A stretch of DNA of 64,000 bases from an uncultured Vampirovibrio sp. (GCA_910577515.1 CAJTLW010000003.1:62001-126000); one strand, 5' to 3'; shown: positions 25,352 through 34,553, counted from the stretch's first letter. Numbers and translations are program-made. Notes: a model not told the origin generated them from the letters alone.

Positions 25352-25853
25352 CATAAAAGATGGCCTTGAGCCAGAAAATTCAATAATTTTAAGCATAGAG
25401 CGTAAAAAAAATCTTTTGCGCTCTGTGCTTTTTAAAATTTTTGATTGGATTTATACAAAGTCTTTCTGGGGAATTTTACAAAATCTTGAGCGCCGTTTTG
25501 TAAAATTTCTTTTTGTGGGTGGAATTAATACCCTTTTTGGATATTCAATGTATGCATTATTTGTAACGCTATCCTTTTCCCCGTCTAATGCGCTTTTAAT
25601 ATCTTATATTTTAGGCGTTTTTTGGAATTTTAAAACAACAGGCGGAATTGTTTTTAGAAATAAAGATAATAAGCTTATTTTTAAATTCTTTATTTCCTAT
25701 GTTTTTACCTTCTCTGTAAATAACTTTTTCTTAAATTTTTTAATGAATAATCTCCATTTAAATAAATATCTTGCACAATTAATCCTTGTGTTGCCTGTAG
25801 CTGTGCTGTCTTTTTCTATCTTTAAAACATTTATATTCGTAGATAAAAAATAA
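25341..25853 (+). CDS. GtrA-family membrane protein
   Basis: 170 aa; four membrane helices after a 50-residue polar N-terminus, with FVKFLFVGGINTLFGYSMYALFV marking helix 1 of the GtrA fold and a terminal FxxFKTFIFVD-like end. GtrA proteins are thought to flip or present lipid-linked sugars. I chose the ATG at 25341, overlapping the rplA stop by 11 bases, implying coupled translation. Confidence 0.8.
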   Translation: MSDSIKDGLEPENSIILSIERKKNLLRSVLFKIFDWIYTKSFWGILQNLERRFVKFLFVGGINTLFGYSMYALFVTLSFSPSNALLISYILGVFWNFKTTGGIVFRNKDNKLIFKFFISYVFTFSVNNFFLNFLMNNLHLNKYLAQLILVLPVAVLSFSIFKTFIFVDKK

Positions 25854-25977
25854 ATTTTTTTGCCTAATCTTTCCTATTGTTTGAATTCTACATTGATAGT
25901 ATAATGTTTTGTGCCGAAGTTTATTAAAATCTTAAGGCTGTCGAAGTTAAAAATTATTTTAAAACGAGAGGACTAAT

Positions 25978-27162
25978 ATGAACGTTATGGAAAATTTACT
26001 GTCTGAAAGGATTAAATCTACCCCGCCTTCTTTTGTACGAAGCATTTTAAAAACGGCGGCAGACCCTAACGTCATATCGTTTGCAGGTGGTCTTCCAAAC
26101 CCTGTTTCTTTCCCGCAGGAAGAACTTCTTGTTTCAATGGAGCGCATCACAAAAACTTATAAAGATAAAGTGTTCCAATACTCTATAACAGCGGGTCTTC
26201 CGGAATTAAGGCAATACATTGCAAATAGATACAATAAAAAATTCGGTTTAAACCTTGATATTGACAACATTTTAATCACAACAGGTTCTCAGCAAGCCTT
26301 GGATTTAATCGGAAAAACTGTTTTAGATGAAAATGACGGTGTATTATTAGAAAAACCAAGCTACCTTGGGGCAATTCAGGTATTTTCGCAATATATGCCA
26401 AAATTTCACACCGTAGATTTAACAGATAAAGGCTTAAATATTGAACAATTTAAATCTGCTTTAAATAACAATATTAAATTAATGTATGCAATCCCTGAGT
26501 TTCAAAACCCTACAGGGCTTACATATTCTGCTGAAAACAGAGAAGAAATTTTTGAAATCATTAAAGATAAAGATATAATTCTAGTGGAAGATGACCCTTA
26601 CGGCGAATTAAGATTCAACGGTAAACACCTGCCATATATAGGTGCAGGCCGTTTTAAAAACAGTATTGTGCTTGGCTCGTTCTCAAAAGTTGTAACGCCC
26701 GGTATGAGAACAGGATTTATCATTTGTGAGAATAAAGAGCTTTTAAAGAATATTTCTGTTTCAAAAGAAGCATCAGACCTTCACACAAATATTTTTTCCC
26801 AATATTTAATTTGGGATTATTTGATGCACAACGATTTTGAAAAACATATAGCAAAAATAACAGAACTTTATTCAAAACAGGCGCAGGCTATGTTAAATGC
26901 TATGGATAAATATTTCCCTAAATCCGTTAAATATACAAGGCCGGATGGCGGTATGTTTTTATGGGTAACATTGCCTGAAAATGTTAGTGCGCTTGAACTA
27001 TTTCCAAAAGCATTAGAAAAGAAAGTGGCTTTTGTTCCAGGCGACCCCTTCTATATTAATAAAAAAAATGTAAACACAATGCGTCTTAATTATACAAACG
27101 CAGATTGTGACACGATTGAAGAAGGTATTAAGCGCCTTGGCGAGCTTCTGGAAGGGATTTAA
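25978..27162 (+). CDS. PLP-dependent class I aminotransferase (2-aminoadipate aminotransferase-like)
   Basis: 394 aa. ISFAGGLPNPVSFP, TTGSQQALDLIGK, PEFQNPTGLTYS, EDDPYGELRF and the PLP-lysine motif GSFSKVVTPGMRTG define the fold type I LysN/AAT-I group; members transaminate 2-aminoadipate, branched-chain or aromatic amino acids. No HTH domain, so not a MocR regulator. The ATP-grasp gene starts at the base after its stop, pointing to a two-step pathway. Substrate unknown. Confidence 0.82.
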   Translation: MNVMENLLSERIKSTPPSFVRSILKTAADPNVISFAGGLPNPVSFPQEELLVSMERITKTYKDKVFQYSITAGLPELRQYIANRYNKKFGLNLDIDNILITTGSQQALDLIGKTVLDENDGVLLEKPSYLGAIQVFSQYMPKFHTVDLTDKGLNIEQFKSALNNNIKLMYAIPEFQNPTGLTYSAENREEIFEIIKDKDIILVEDDPYGELRFNGKHLPYIGAGRFKNSIVLGSFSKVVTPGMRTGFIICENKELLKNISVSKEASDLHTNIFSQYLIWDYLMHNDFEKHIAKITELYSKQAQAMLNAMDKYFPKSVKYTRPDGGMFLWVTLPENVSALELFPKALEKKVAFVPGDPFYINKKNVNTMRLNYTNADCDTIEEGIKRLGELLEGI

Positions 27163-28338
27163 ATGTTTTTACTTGATAAGCCTTACGTTTCAAGCTATTT
27201 AGAAGATACAGCGCTAAAATACGGCTTTCCGGTTTTAAAAAATGCCGCAGCGGATGATTTAGAATTAAACCCCGAGCTTAATTTTTATTGCGAAGGATAC
27301 GCTGTAAATCAAATTAGGGAAGGTAAAGACAATCTCGTTTATTGTAATAGTGAAAATGCGATTGATTGGATAACAAAAAACCTTGATTTTACAGACATTC
27401 CAAGACAAATTTCTCTCTGTAAAGACAAATTCCAATTCAGAAAATTAATTTCAAATATCTACCCCGATTTTTATTTTAGGGAAGTTTTGGTAGATGAAAT
27501 TGAAACTCTTGATGCTAAAGCTTTAAAATTCCCGCTTGTTTTAAAACCCAAGGTTGGTTTTTTGAGCTTTGGTGTCTATCCTGTTTATAATGAAGCCGAT
27601 TGGCAAAATATTGTAAAAACTGTAAAAACAGATATTGAAAAATATAAAGAAATTTTCCCAAAATCCGTTGTAAACACATCTTCCTTTATCATTGAAGAGA
27701 TGATTGAGGGAGATGAATTTGCGGTGGATGTGTATTTTGACAGCGGTAATAAACCTGTGATTTTAAATATATACAAGCACCCGTTTGTATCAAAAGATGA
27801 TGTTTCAGACAGGCTCTATTTCACATCAAAGGCTATAATGAAACAGTATCTTGAAAAATTTGAAACGCTGCTTGAAAAAATAGGCGAGGCTTTGAAATTA
27901 AAGAATTTCCCCTGCCATATAGAGCTTCGCTCTAATGAAAAGGCATCAATTCCGATAGAAATAAACCCCATGCGCTTTGCGGGCTGGTGTCTTTGTGATT
28001 TGGCACACTATGCTTTTGATATAAATCCTTATGTTTATTATTTTGAACAAAAACGCCCTGATTGGGATAAAATTTTGCAAAATATGGATGATGGCCTATA
28101 TTGCTTTACAATCGGGGATAATCAGGGTATTAAAGATATTAAAAACGTTGATTATGAAGCCTATGCCAAGTTTTTGGCTGCCCCTGTCGAAAATTCTATC
28201 CAAGGCAAGCTTTTTGAGTTAAGGAAAATTGATTATAAAAATTTCCCAATCTTTGCCCTTGCCTTCATAAAGCTTCCAAACGAACAATCTGTCCAATCTG
28301 TCCTGAAAAAAGATTTTAGAGAATATTTTGAAGTGTAA
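27163..28338 (+). CDS. ATP-grasp domain ligase
   Basis: 391 aa. LVLKPKVGFLSFGVYPV is the ATP-grasp lysine/glycine loop, SFIIEEMIEGDEFAVDVYFD the central strand and CHIELRSNEKASIPIEINPMRFAG the Mg-binding E...N block. ATP-grasp enzymes join a carboxylate to an amine or thiol. Directly behind an aminotransferase, it may make a dipeptide or amino-acid conjugate. Not a recognised D-Ala ligase, carbamoyl-phosphate or purine enzyme. Confidence 0.72.
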   Translation: MFLLDKPYVSSYLEDTALKYGFPVLKNAAADDLELNPELNFYCEGYAVNQIREGKDNLVYCNSENAIDWITKNLDFTDIPRQISLCKDKFQFRKLISNIYPDFYFREVLVDEIETLDAKALKFPLVLKPKVGFLSFGVYPVYNEADWQNIVKTVKTDIEKYKEIFPKSVVNTSSFIIEEMIEGDEFAVDVYFDSGNKPVILNIYKHPFVSKDDVSDRLYFTSKAIMKQYLEKFETLLEKIGEALKLKNFPCHIELRSNEKASIPIEINPMRFAGWCLCDLAHYAFDINPYVYYFEQKRPDWDKILQNMDDGLYCFTIGDNQGIKDIKNVDYEAYAKFLAAPVENSIQGKLFELRKIDYKNFPIFALAFIKLPNEQSVQSVLKKDFREYFEV

Positions 28339-28375
28339 ACCCAAATGGTGCAATAAATTACGCAAATTAACCATA

Positions 28376-28576
28376 TCAGTTTATTTCATCTAAATTGTGT
28401 TCAATCTCAATACATCTTTCCCTCATGTGTTTGCAAACCTTTTTGCCAAGCTCCGCTAATACTGTGGTTTCTACAGAGTCTTCATTTTCGCTGATTTTCC
28501 TGAACAATATTTCTGCTTTCTGTACGCTGCAAGATATTTCCGCCCATAATTCATTTAAAATTTTAATGTTGGTCAT
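28376..28576 (-). CDS. Small acidic helical protein (66 aa)
   Basis: MTNIKILNELWAEISCSVQKAE..., predicted all-helical, acidic, with no known domain. AAGGAAAATAT precedes the ATG. It resembles in size and composition the small proteins at 1889-2056 and 62676-62909, and like them lies head-to-head with an XRE gene (28905), though here 328 bases away. Confidence 0.5.
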   Translation of the reverse strand: MTNIKILNELWAEISCSVQKAEILFRKISENEDSVETTVLAELGKKVCKHMRERCIEIEHNLDEIN

Positions 28577-28904
28577 ATATTTTCCTTAATATTTTTTTAC
28601 ACTGCAAAACCCGCTTTTTATAGATAAAACGCGCCTTTTTGCGATTTAGGCACAAAATTATATGCAAAAAGAAGCAATTTTTGCCTCAATTGTATAATTT
28701 ATGCTAATATTTTCTTAAGCTCTGTCATTGCGAGCGACCGGCAGGAGCGTGGCAATCCAGTGCCTTTTGACTGGTTTTTGGATTGCTGCAGTCACTTCGT
28801 TCCTTCGCAATGGCACAGCTGATATAAGTATATTATATGCTTTTGTTGTAAAAAATCAACTGCAATAGTAATTTATTTACAAAATTTAATATGGATTTAA
28901 AAAA
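28577..28904. other. Intergenic region with REP-like element
   Basis: Contains no credible gene. It holds the inverted REP-like pair at 28724-28816, the ribosome-binding region of the small gene to its left, and AT-rich sequence with a TATAAT-like box near 28693 that could serve the XRE gene. Confidence 0.5.
28724..28816. repeat. Inverted pair of REP-like elements (copy B)
   Basis: GTCATTGCGAG...GTGGCAATCC (28724-28759), a 21-base spacer, then an inverted copy GGATTGC...CGCAATGGCAC. Ends match copy A at 22596-22640. Arrangement is like a bacterial interspersed mosaic element; it could form a long hairpin in RNA. Confidence 0.7.
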
Positions 28905-29213
28905 ATGTATGCAGAAAATTTAAAAAAAATAAGGAAGGAACTAGATTTATCGGTAGCTAAATTCTCCGCTAAAATTGGAATACCTGCACCAACTCTTACT
29001 TGCTATGAAAGGAAGGAACGTGTTCCTTCAATTAATCTTTGTATACAATTGCATAAAAAACTTAACGTCAACCTCAATTGGTTTATTTCAGGTGAAGGTG
29101 AAATGTTTAATTCCTCAAATACAACCGCTGCTCCCATTAACGTTGAACAACTAAAACAAGACCTCTTTCTTGAAGTCCGCCACCTCCTCCAAAACGAAGG
29201 CGTGATTAAATAG
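28905..29213 (+). CDS. XRE-family regulator of the GDNxSQ module
   Basis: 102 aa. N-terminal HTH: LKKIRKELDLSVAKFSAKIGIPAPTLTCYERKERVPSI, followed by LNVNLNWFISGEGEMF, typical of phage CI-like repressors, then a 30-residue helical tail (EQLKQDLFLEVRHLLQ) probably for dimerisation. It stands upstream of, and in the same direction as, the two-gene module 29300-30581, which it probably controls. Confidence 0.8.
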   Translation: MYAENLKKIRKELDLSVAKFSAKIGIPAPTLTCYERKERVPSINLCIQLHKKLNVNLNWFISGEGEMFNSSNTTAAPINVEQLKQDLFLEVRHLLQNEGVIK

Positions 29214-29299
29214 CTTTCAAAATCATGTTATAATTAAACAATAAAGTATAAAATTATAAATTATAAAACTTTCAAAACCAAAATCAAGGGAGGAATAAG

Positions 29300-29473
29300 A
29301 TGGAATGGGTGTTTGACGGTATTGGTACGGCAATTGTCAGTTTAATTATCGGTTTATTTATTGGCGGCACGGCCGGTTATAAAATCGGCATAAAACAAGC
29401 GGTCAAGCAAAGACAGACGGCGGGCGATAATGCTTCCCAAATTCAAATCGGGGGTATTAATAATGTCCGATAA
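29300..29473 (+). CDS. Small membrane protein with GDNASQ tail (57 aa)
   Basis: ATG at 29300 with a strong GGGAGGA ribosome-binding site. One membrane helix at about residues 8-31 (IGTAIVSLIIGLFIGGTAGY), a basic linker, then a tail TAGDNASQIQIGGIN. The stop lies inside the next gene (11-base overlap). The tail repeats the motif at the start of the next protein (KAGDNSQLVQAG), which suggests that the two proteins assemble through it. Short enough to be missed by gene callers. Confidence 0.75.
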   Translation: MEWVFDGIGTAIVSLIIGLFIGGTAGYKIGIKQAVKQRQTAGDNASQIQIGGINNVR

Positions 29474-30581
29474 TAAACAATCTCAAAAGGCAGGAGACAA
29501 TTCCCAACTTGTGCAGGCGGGAACAGTCCAAATATTTAACGGAATTGACGAAAAAAGAGCGCGCGAAATTTGTGCCGAAACTTATGAAATAGCACGCAGG
29601 GATTTTACTGCTGATGCTTATGCCTGTGCAAATAAAAGGGTGCAGCAATTTGAAGAATCACTGTTTTCCAGAATATCAAAACTTGAAGGCGCGCTTAATT
29701 CTTTTGCTGACCCTGCGTTTCAGTTTTTACTGACAAGTGCGCAAAAAACTGCTGCTGCAAGTGAAAGAGATGCTGATTATGATATGTTAGCTGAATTGCT
29801 TGTGTGTCGTATTGAAAAAGGGCAATCAAGAAAAACCAGAACAGGTATCAGTAAGGCGGTTGAAATTGTTGATAAAATCGATGATGATGCCCTATGCGCA
29901 TTAACTGTTATACATACGGTTAAACAAATACTTCCAAGTGCCGGATTTTGCAAAGCTGGTATAAAAATTCTTGCAGATACATTTGAAAAACTAATATATA
30001 TGGAATTACCTACAGGAATCGATTGGATTGAGCATCTGGATATTCTTGATGCTGTGAGAATAAATAATGTTAACCAATTTAAGAAGATTGATGTTTTATA
30101 TCCTGAGAGTTTAGATGGATATTCCTTGGCAGGTATTGAAATAGGCTCCGATAACTACAAAAAAGCTTTGGAGTTGCTGGCTTCGGTTAATCTTGGTAGT
30201 TCTACTTTAGTTACAAATGAATTACTTGAAAATTATGTAAGGTTGCCCATTTCTAATAAAATTAAAATTAAAGATGCCAGAATAATTTATAATACGGAAG
30301 TTAATGGTGTTGTTGATAGTAGTCCTAAACCTCTCAACGAAAAAGAAATTGAAATACTGGAAGCTGTTTGGGATTTATACACTAAGGATGTAAATGCAAA
30401 CACGAACGCAAAAAGAGCATTTATGAAGGAATGGGATAACCATCCTTCATTGAACAAATTGCACAGCTGGTGGGATAAAATTCCGTATGCTATTGACATA
30501 ACCTATGTCGGAACAGTTCTTGCACGTACAAACGCCCGCAGATGTGATAAAAATATACCCGAACTTCCCATCACAACATAA
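29463..30581 (+). CDS. GDNSQ-motif protein resembling the LPO_1073/Vpar_1526 family
   Basis: 372 aa from the ATG at 29463 (MSDNKQSQKAGDNSQLVQAG). The N-terminal AGDNSQ...QAG motif is followed by a mostly helical protein with an EKRAREICAETYEIARRDF stretch and EDADYDMLAELLVCRIEKG region. From memory this looks like the uncharacterised LPO_1073/Vpar_1526 family; I cannot confirm it here. GDN(S/T)xQ-type N-terminal motifs are seen in several predicted bacterial conflict proteins. No catalytic motif is visible. Coupled to the small membrane gene upstream. A terminator follows. Confidence 0.65.
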   Translation: MSDNKQSQKAGDNSQLVQAGTVQIFNGIDEKRAREICAETYEIARRDFTADAYACANKRVQQFEESLFSRISKLEGALNSFADPAFQFLLTSAQKTAAASERDADYDMLAELLVCRIEKGQSRKTRTGISKAVEIVDKIDDDALCALTVIHTVKQILPSAGFCKAGIKILADTFEKLIYMELPTGIDWIEHLDILDAVRINNVNQFKKIDVLYPESLDGYSLAGIEIGSDNYKKALELLASVNLGSSTLVTNELLENYVRLPISNKIKIKDARIIYNTEVNGVVDSSPKPLNEKEIEILEAVWDLYTKDVNANTNAKRAFMKEWDNHPSLNKLHSWWDKIPYAIDITYVGTVLARTNARRCDKNIPELPITT

Positions 30582-30600
30582 TAAAAATATTTATTAAACA

Positions 30601-30628
30601 AAAAGGACGGGTTTAAATGCCCGTCCTT
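30601..30628. terminator. Bidirectional intrinsic terminator
   Basis: AAGGACGGG/CCCGTCCTT stem between convergent genes. The minus side has the better T-run (groL end); the plus side serves the GDNxSQ module. Confidence 0.8.
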
Positions 30629-30652
30629 CAATTGTTTTAAAGCAGACGATGC

Positions 30653-32299
30653 TTACATCATTCCGCCCATGCCGCCCATAGCACCCATATCAGGCATTGC
30701 AGGCTTTGTTTCTTCAGGAATATCCACAACTGCAGCTTCTGTTGTAAGTAACATTGAAGCAACACTTGCAGCATTTTCTAAAGCTGAACGTGTAACTTTA
30801 GCAGGATCCACAATACCAGCTTTAAACATATCAACAAATTGATTGTTTAGAGCATCATAACCATAAGCGCCGTTTTCTTTTCTAACAGCATCAACAATAA
30901 CATCGCCCTTAGCGCCTGCATTGTTTGCAATTAAATTCAAAGGAATATCAAGCGCTGCGGTTAATATTTTATAACCGATTTTTTCATCATCTGATGAGAA
31001 GCTTTTGTTTGCAATTTCTTTTTCAAGATGTTGTTGAACACGAACCAAAGCAACGCCGCCGCCAGGAACAATGCCTTCTTCTTGAGCAGCACGTGTTGCA
31101 TTAAGGGCATCTTCAATTCTTAATTTTGATTCTTTTAATTCAACTTCAGAAGCTGCACCCACTTCAATAACGGCAACGCCGCCTGAAAGTTTTGCAATTC
31201 TTTCTTGAAGTTTTTCTTTATCATATTCAGAATCTGATGCTTCCATTTGTTTTTTAAGAAGTTTAACTCTTTCTTCAACTGCTGCTTTTGTTTCAGAGCC
31301 TACAACGATTGTTGTTTCATCTTTTGTAACAGCAACCCTTCTTGCCTTACCAAGCATTTGAACAGTGATATTTTCAAGCTTGATACCTAGTTCTTCTGTG
31401 AACATTTGGCCGCCTGTTAAAACTGCGATATCTTCAAGCATTGCTTTTCTTCTGTCGCCAAATCCCGGAGCCTTAACAGCAACTGCTCTTAGTACTTTTC
31501 TCATTGTGTTAACAACAAGTGTTGCAAGAGCTTCACCTTCGATATCTTCTGCAATAATTAAAAGTGATTTACCATCACGTGCTACTTGTTCCAATATAGG
31601 TACAAGGTCTGCAATTAAATTGATTTTTTTGTTAACGCAAAGTACATAAGCATCTTCTAAAACAGCTTCCATTCTTTCAGGGTCTGTAATAAAGTATGGT
31701 GAAATGTATCCTTTATCAAATTGCATACCTTCAACCACTTTTTTATCTGTGCCGAAAGTTTTAGATTCTTCAACTGTGATAACACCGTCTGTACCAACAG
31801 CTTCCATGCAATCTGCAATCAAATTACCGATAAATTCATTGTTTCCTGCTGAAATTGTTGCAACTTGCGCTCTCATTTCTTTTGAATCTACAGGTTTTGA
31901 CATATTTTTGATTTCAGAAATTGCTTCTTCAACAGCTTTATTAATACCTTTTTTTATACCCATCGGGTTTGCGCCTGCTGTAAGGTTTTTCAAGCCTTCT
32001 TTAAAAATAGCTTGAGCTAAAACTGAAGCAGTTGTGGTGCCGTCTCCTGCAACATCATTTGTTTTAGAAGATACATCTTTTAATAATTGTGCGCCTGCAT
32101 TTTCAAGTGGGCAAGCTAATTCGATTTCTTTTGCAATAGTAACACCATCATTTACAATTTGGGGTGACCCGTATTTTTTACCGATAATAACGTTTCTGCC
32201 TTTTGGCCCAAGGGTTACTTTAACAGCATTCGCTACTTCGTTAACACCTTTTAATAAGCTTTCTCTGGCGTCTGTATCAAATATAATTTTCTTTGCCAT
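30653..32299 (-). CDS. groL: Chaperonin GroEL
   Basis: 548 aa. Start ATG at 32299 (MAKKIIFDTDARESLLKG), with AGAGGAAAAT upstream; the longer frame from 32326 adds eight non-conserved residues. AGDGTTTASVLAQ, the ATP-site GPKGRNV and the terminal GGMGGMM tail are typical. ATP-driven folding chamber with GroES. Confidence 0.98.
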   Translation of the reverse strand: MAKKIIFDTDARESLLKGVNEVANAVKVTLGPKGRNVIIGKKYGSPQIVNDGVTIAKEIELACPLENAGAQLLKDVSSKTNDVAGDGTTTASVLAQAIFKEGLKNLTAGANPMGIKKGINKAVEEAISEIKNMSKPVDSKEMRAQVATISAGNNEFIGNLIADCMEAVGTDGVITVEESKTFGTDKKVVEGMQFDKGYISPYFITDPERMEAVLEDAYVLCVNKKINLIADLVPILEQVARDGKSLLIIAEDIEGEALATLVVNTMRKVLRAVAVKAPGFGDRRKAMLEDIAVLTGGQMFTEELGIKLENITVQMLGKARRVAVTKDETTIVVGSETKAAVEERVKLLKKQMEASDSEYDKEKLQERIAKLSGGVAVIEVGAASEVELKESKLRIEDALNATRAAQEEGIVPGGGVALVRVQQHLEKEIANKSFSSDDEKIGYKILTAALDIPLNLIANNAGAKGDVIVDAVRKENGAYGYDALNNQFVDMFKAGIVDPAKVTRSALENAASVASMLLTTEAAVVDIPEETKPAMPDMGAMGGMGGMM

Positions 32300-32318
32300 A
32301 ATATTTTCCTCTCTTAAA

Positions 32319-32606
32319 TTATTCAATAATAGCTAACACATCTTTTACAGATAAAATTTTATATTCATTATTGTCAACCTTTACATCGGTTCCTGAATAT
32401 TTAGCATATAAAACTTTATCTCCGATTTTAACTTCCATATCTTCTTTATTGCCTGAATCTAATGTTTTACCTGGGCCAACTGCAACAACTTCGCCTTTTT
32501 GCGGTTTTTCTTTTGCAGAATCTGGAATAAAGATGCCGCCTTGTGTTTTTTCAGCATCGTCAATAACTTTAATTACGATTCTATCGCCTAACGGTTTAAG
32601 TGTCAT
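32319..32606 (-). CDS. groS: Co-chaperonin GroES
   Basis: 95 aa with the mobile loop (KTQGGIFIPDSAKEKPQKGEVVAVG). Lies 19 bases upstream of groL. I see no CIRCE inverted repeat (TTAGCACTC/GAGTGCTAA) in the 120 bases upstream, so HrcA control is not evident. Confidence 0.98.
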   Translation of the reverse strand: MTLKPLGDRIVIKVIDDAEKTQGGIFIPDSAKEKPQKGEVVAVGPGKTLDSGNKEDMEVKIGDKVLYAKYSGTDVKVDNNEYKILSVKDVLAIIE

Positions 32607-32731
32607 AAAATATCCTCCTTATTTCCTATAATAATTGTCATGATTTTATAACACTATAATATATTTAAATCCTGATTTTAATTAAATAATTAACAAAAAA
32701 TTAATTATTTAGATATTAATACAATAAATTT

Positions 32732-34051
32732 TTAGCCGCTGTATTTTTTTGTAAGTTCGCCTTTTGATACCATCTTATGCCCTTTAATGTAAACATAATC
32801 AGGACGGGATTTTTGAACTACATTATTATAATCTTCATTATCATTAAGTTTAAATACATTAAAATCAGCGTCTTTACCTTCTTCCAGGCTGCCTGTAATA
32901 TTATCAAGCCTTAAAATCTTGGCAGGATATTTTGTTAAATATTCTATAACCTCAATTGCATTTAATTGCCCGTTATTCACATACCTCACCTCGTTTAAAA
33001 GGCTTAAATCAGGGTTGAATGCAAGACTGTTTGTTCCAAAGCCGAATTTTTTAGGAAAATATTTTAATACTGTGTCAAAATCAAGCTTTTTATTATGTAG
33101 AAAATAGCTAACCCTTGGGCAGTAAACAAAGGAAACACCGTGTTCCTTCAAAATCTCTAAATCAGAATCTGTTAAATAATTTCCGTATGTGGCAAGTAAT
33201 CTTTTGTTTATAACTCCAAGTTCATCAAGATAAACAACAGGGCTGATACCTTTGATATTTGGTTCAAATTTTTTGTTTCCCGTGAAACTGTTTAGAATAT
33301 CAACATCGGAAAACCCGAATTTAAGCCAATCCATCTCGTCTTGGCTTTCTGCAAGTCTCACTGTCATTAAAATATTATTTTTTTTACAATATTTGGTAAG
33401 CGTTTTAAAAAGTCTTTTATGAACAGAACAAATGCTGTGCGGGGCAACGCCTACAAATGTATTTTCAGATTTTTGTTTTAAAAGTTTATCAATCTTTTTT
33501 TGGATAATCCTGAATTCTTCTTTGGATGAATCCGGTGAATCTGAAAACAATTCAAAGAAAAGGTAGGTTTTAACGGGAATTTCGTTTAAAACATCAAAAT
33601 ATTTGCTCTCTTTTGATAGCTGTGCAACACATGTGGTGCCGTTTAACAGGGATAATTCCAAACCTCTTTTAAAAGAATAGATTTTTTCATCTCTGCCCAA
33701 ACAGAAATATTCGCTTAAGAGATTCGCAAGTTTAAATATGAAAGAGTTTTTGCTAATTCCTGCAATAAAATAATGTTTTTTAAAATTAACAAAACACCTT
33801 TTAATCCAATATTTAAATCCTTTAGATTTTATTTTACCCACTTCTGTATATTGAAGGTGGTTATGCAGGTTTATAAACCCCGGTGTAATTACGGAATATC
33901 CAAAATCTTTATGGTGTTTGATTGAATTTTCATCCAAGCTTTCGGTTTTAACAATCTCTTGTACCTTTCCTTCATCCACAATCATTGTGCAATCAGTGTA
34001 AAGGTTGCCATCTGCCGCTATTATCCATTTTGCGCTATAGCCTTTGGACAT
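32732..34051 (-). CDS. Amidohydrolase-fold protein with lost metal ligands (probable pseudoenzyme)
   Basis: 439 aa of the aminofutalosine deaminase/chlorohydrolase-like amidohydrolase group. The first metal motif HNH is present (TPGFINLHNHLQ) and PHSICS survives, but the expected HLAE is VRLAES, the expected aHGxxL is ATYGNYL, and the catalytic GTD is GTN. Three of the usual metal-ligand or catalytic positions (His, His, Asp) are thus replaced. Frame and length are intact, so the protein is probably kept for another role. Stands alone on the minus strand. Confidence 0.75.
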   Translation of the reverse strand: MSKGYSAKWIIAADGNLYTDCTMIVDEGKVQEIVKTESLDENSIKHHKDFGYSVITPGFINLHNHLQYTEVGKIKSKGFKYWIKRCFVNFKKHYFIAGISKNSFIFKLANLLSEYFCLGRDEKIYSFKRGLELSLLNGTTCVAQLSKESKYFDVLNEIPVKTYLFFELFSDSPDSSKEEFRIIQKKIDKLLKQKSENTFVGVAPHSICSVHKRLFKTLTKYCKKNNILMTVRLAESQDEMDWLKFGFSDVDILNSFTGNKKFEPNIKGISPVVYLDELGVINKRLLATYGNYLTDSDLEILKEHGVSFVYCPRVSYFLHNKKLDFDTVLKYFPKKFGFGTNSLAFNPDLSLLNEVRYVNNGQLNAIEVIEYLTKYPAKILRLDNITGSLEEGKDADFNVFKLNDNEDYNNVVQKSRPDYVYIKGHKMVSKGELTKKYSG

Positions 34052-34180
34052 TTTTAAATTCCGCTCCTAAACCTTTTTAAATGCTCATAAGCCTTTATTA
34101 TAACTAATTTTTATAATTAATGCAAATTATAATTCCTGTATTATTTAAATCAAAAAATACAAAATAAACGCCTTATTATT

Positions 34181-34510
34181 TTAAATATTTTTAATTGAAT
34201 AATTTTCTCCCCACTTTTTCATCTCTAGGAGAATGGGGATTATGCTTTTACCGGTTTTTGTAAGATTGTACTCCACCTTTGGCGGCACAACGGGGTACAC
34301 TTTTCTTTTAATTATCCCATCATTTTCAAGTTCGCGAAGCTGTGTTATAAGCATTTTGGGAGTAATGCCCTTTAATAATTTTTGTAATTCACCGTATCTT
34401 AAAGTTCCGTTTTCATATAAATACCAAATTATTATAACTTTGTATTTTCCGCCTATAATTCCAAGAGTTATTCCTACGGGGCAATTAAATTGTTTAAGCT
34501 TGTTTTTCAT
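34181..34510 (-). CDS. HxlR-family transcriptional regulator
   Basis: 109 aa winged-helix protein: CPVGITLGIIGGKYKVIIIWYL...RYGELQKLLKGITPKMLITQLRELENDGII. HxlR/YodB regulators sense electrophiles or quinones through Cys near the N-terminus; a Cys (FNCPVG) is present. Divergent from the flavoprotein at 34614. Confidence 0.9.
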   Translation of the reverse strand: MKNKLKQFNCPVGITLGIIGGKYKVIIIWYLYENGTLRYGELQKLLKGITPKMLITQLRELENDGIIKRKVYPVVPPKVEYNLTKTGKSIIPILLEMKKWGENYSIKNI

Positions 34511-34553
34511 TTTATTTCCTTAATTCTATCTTTTTATATAGTATATATTAAAA

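Noticed and set aside
32607..32730. CIRCE element upstream of groS
   Set aside because: I looked for TTAGCACTC-N9-GAGTGCTAA and found no match.
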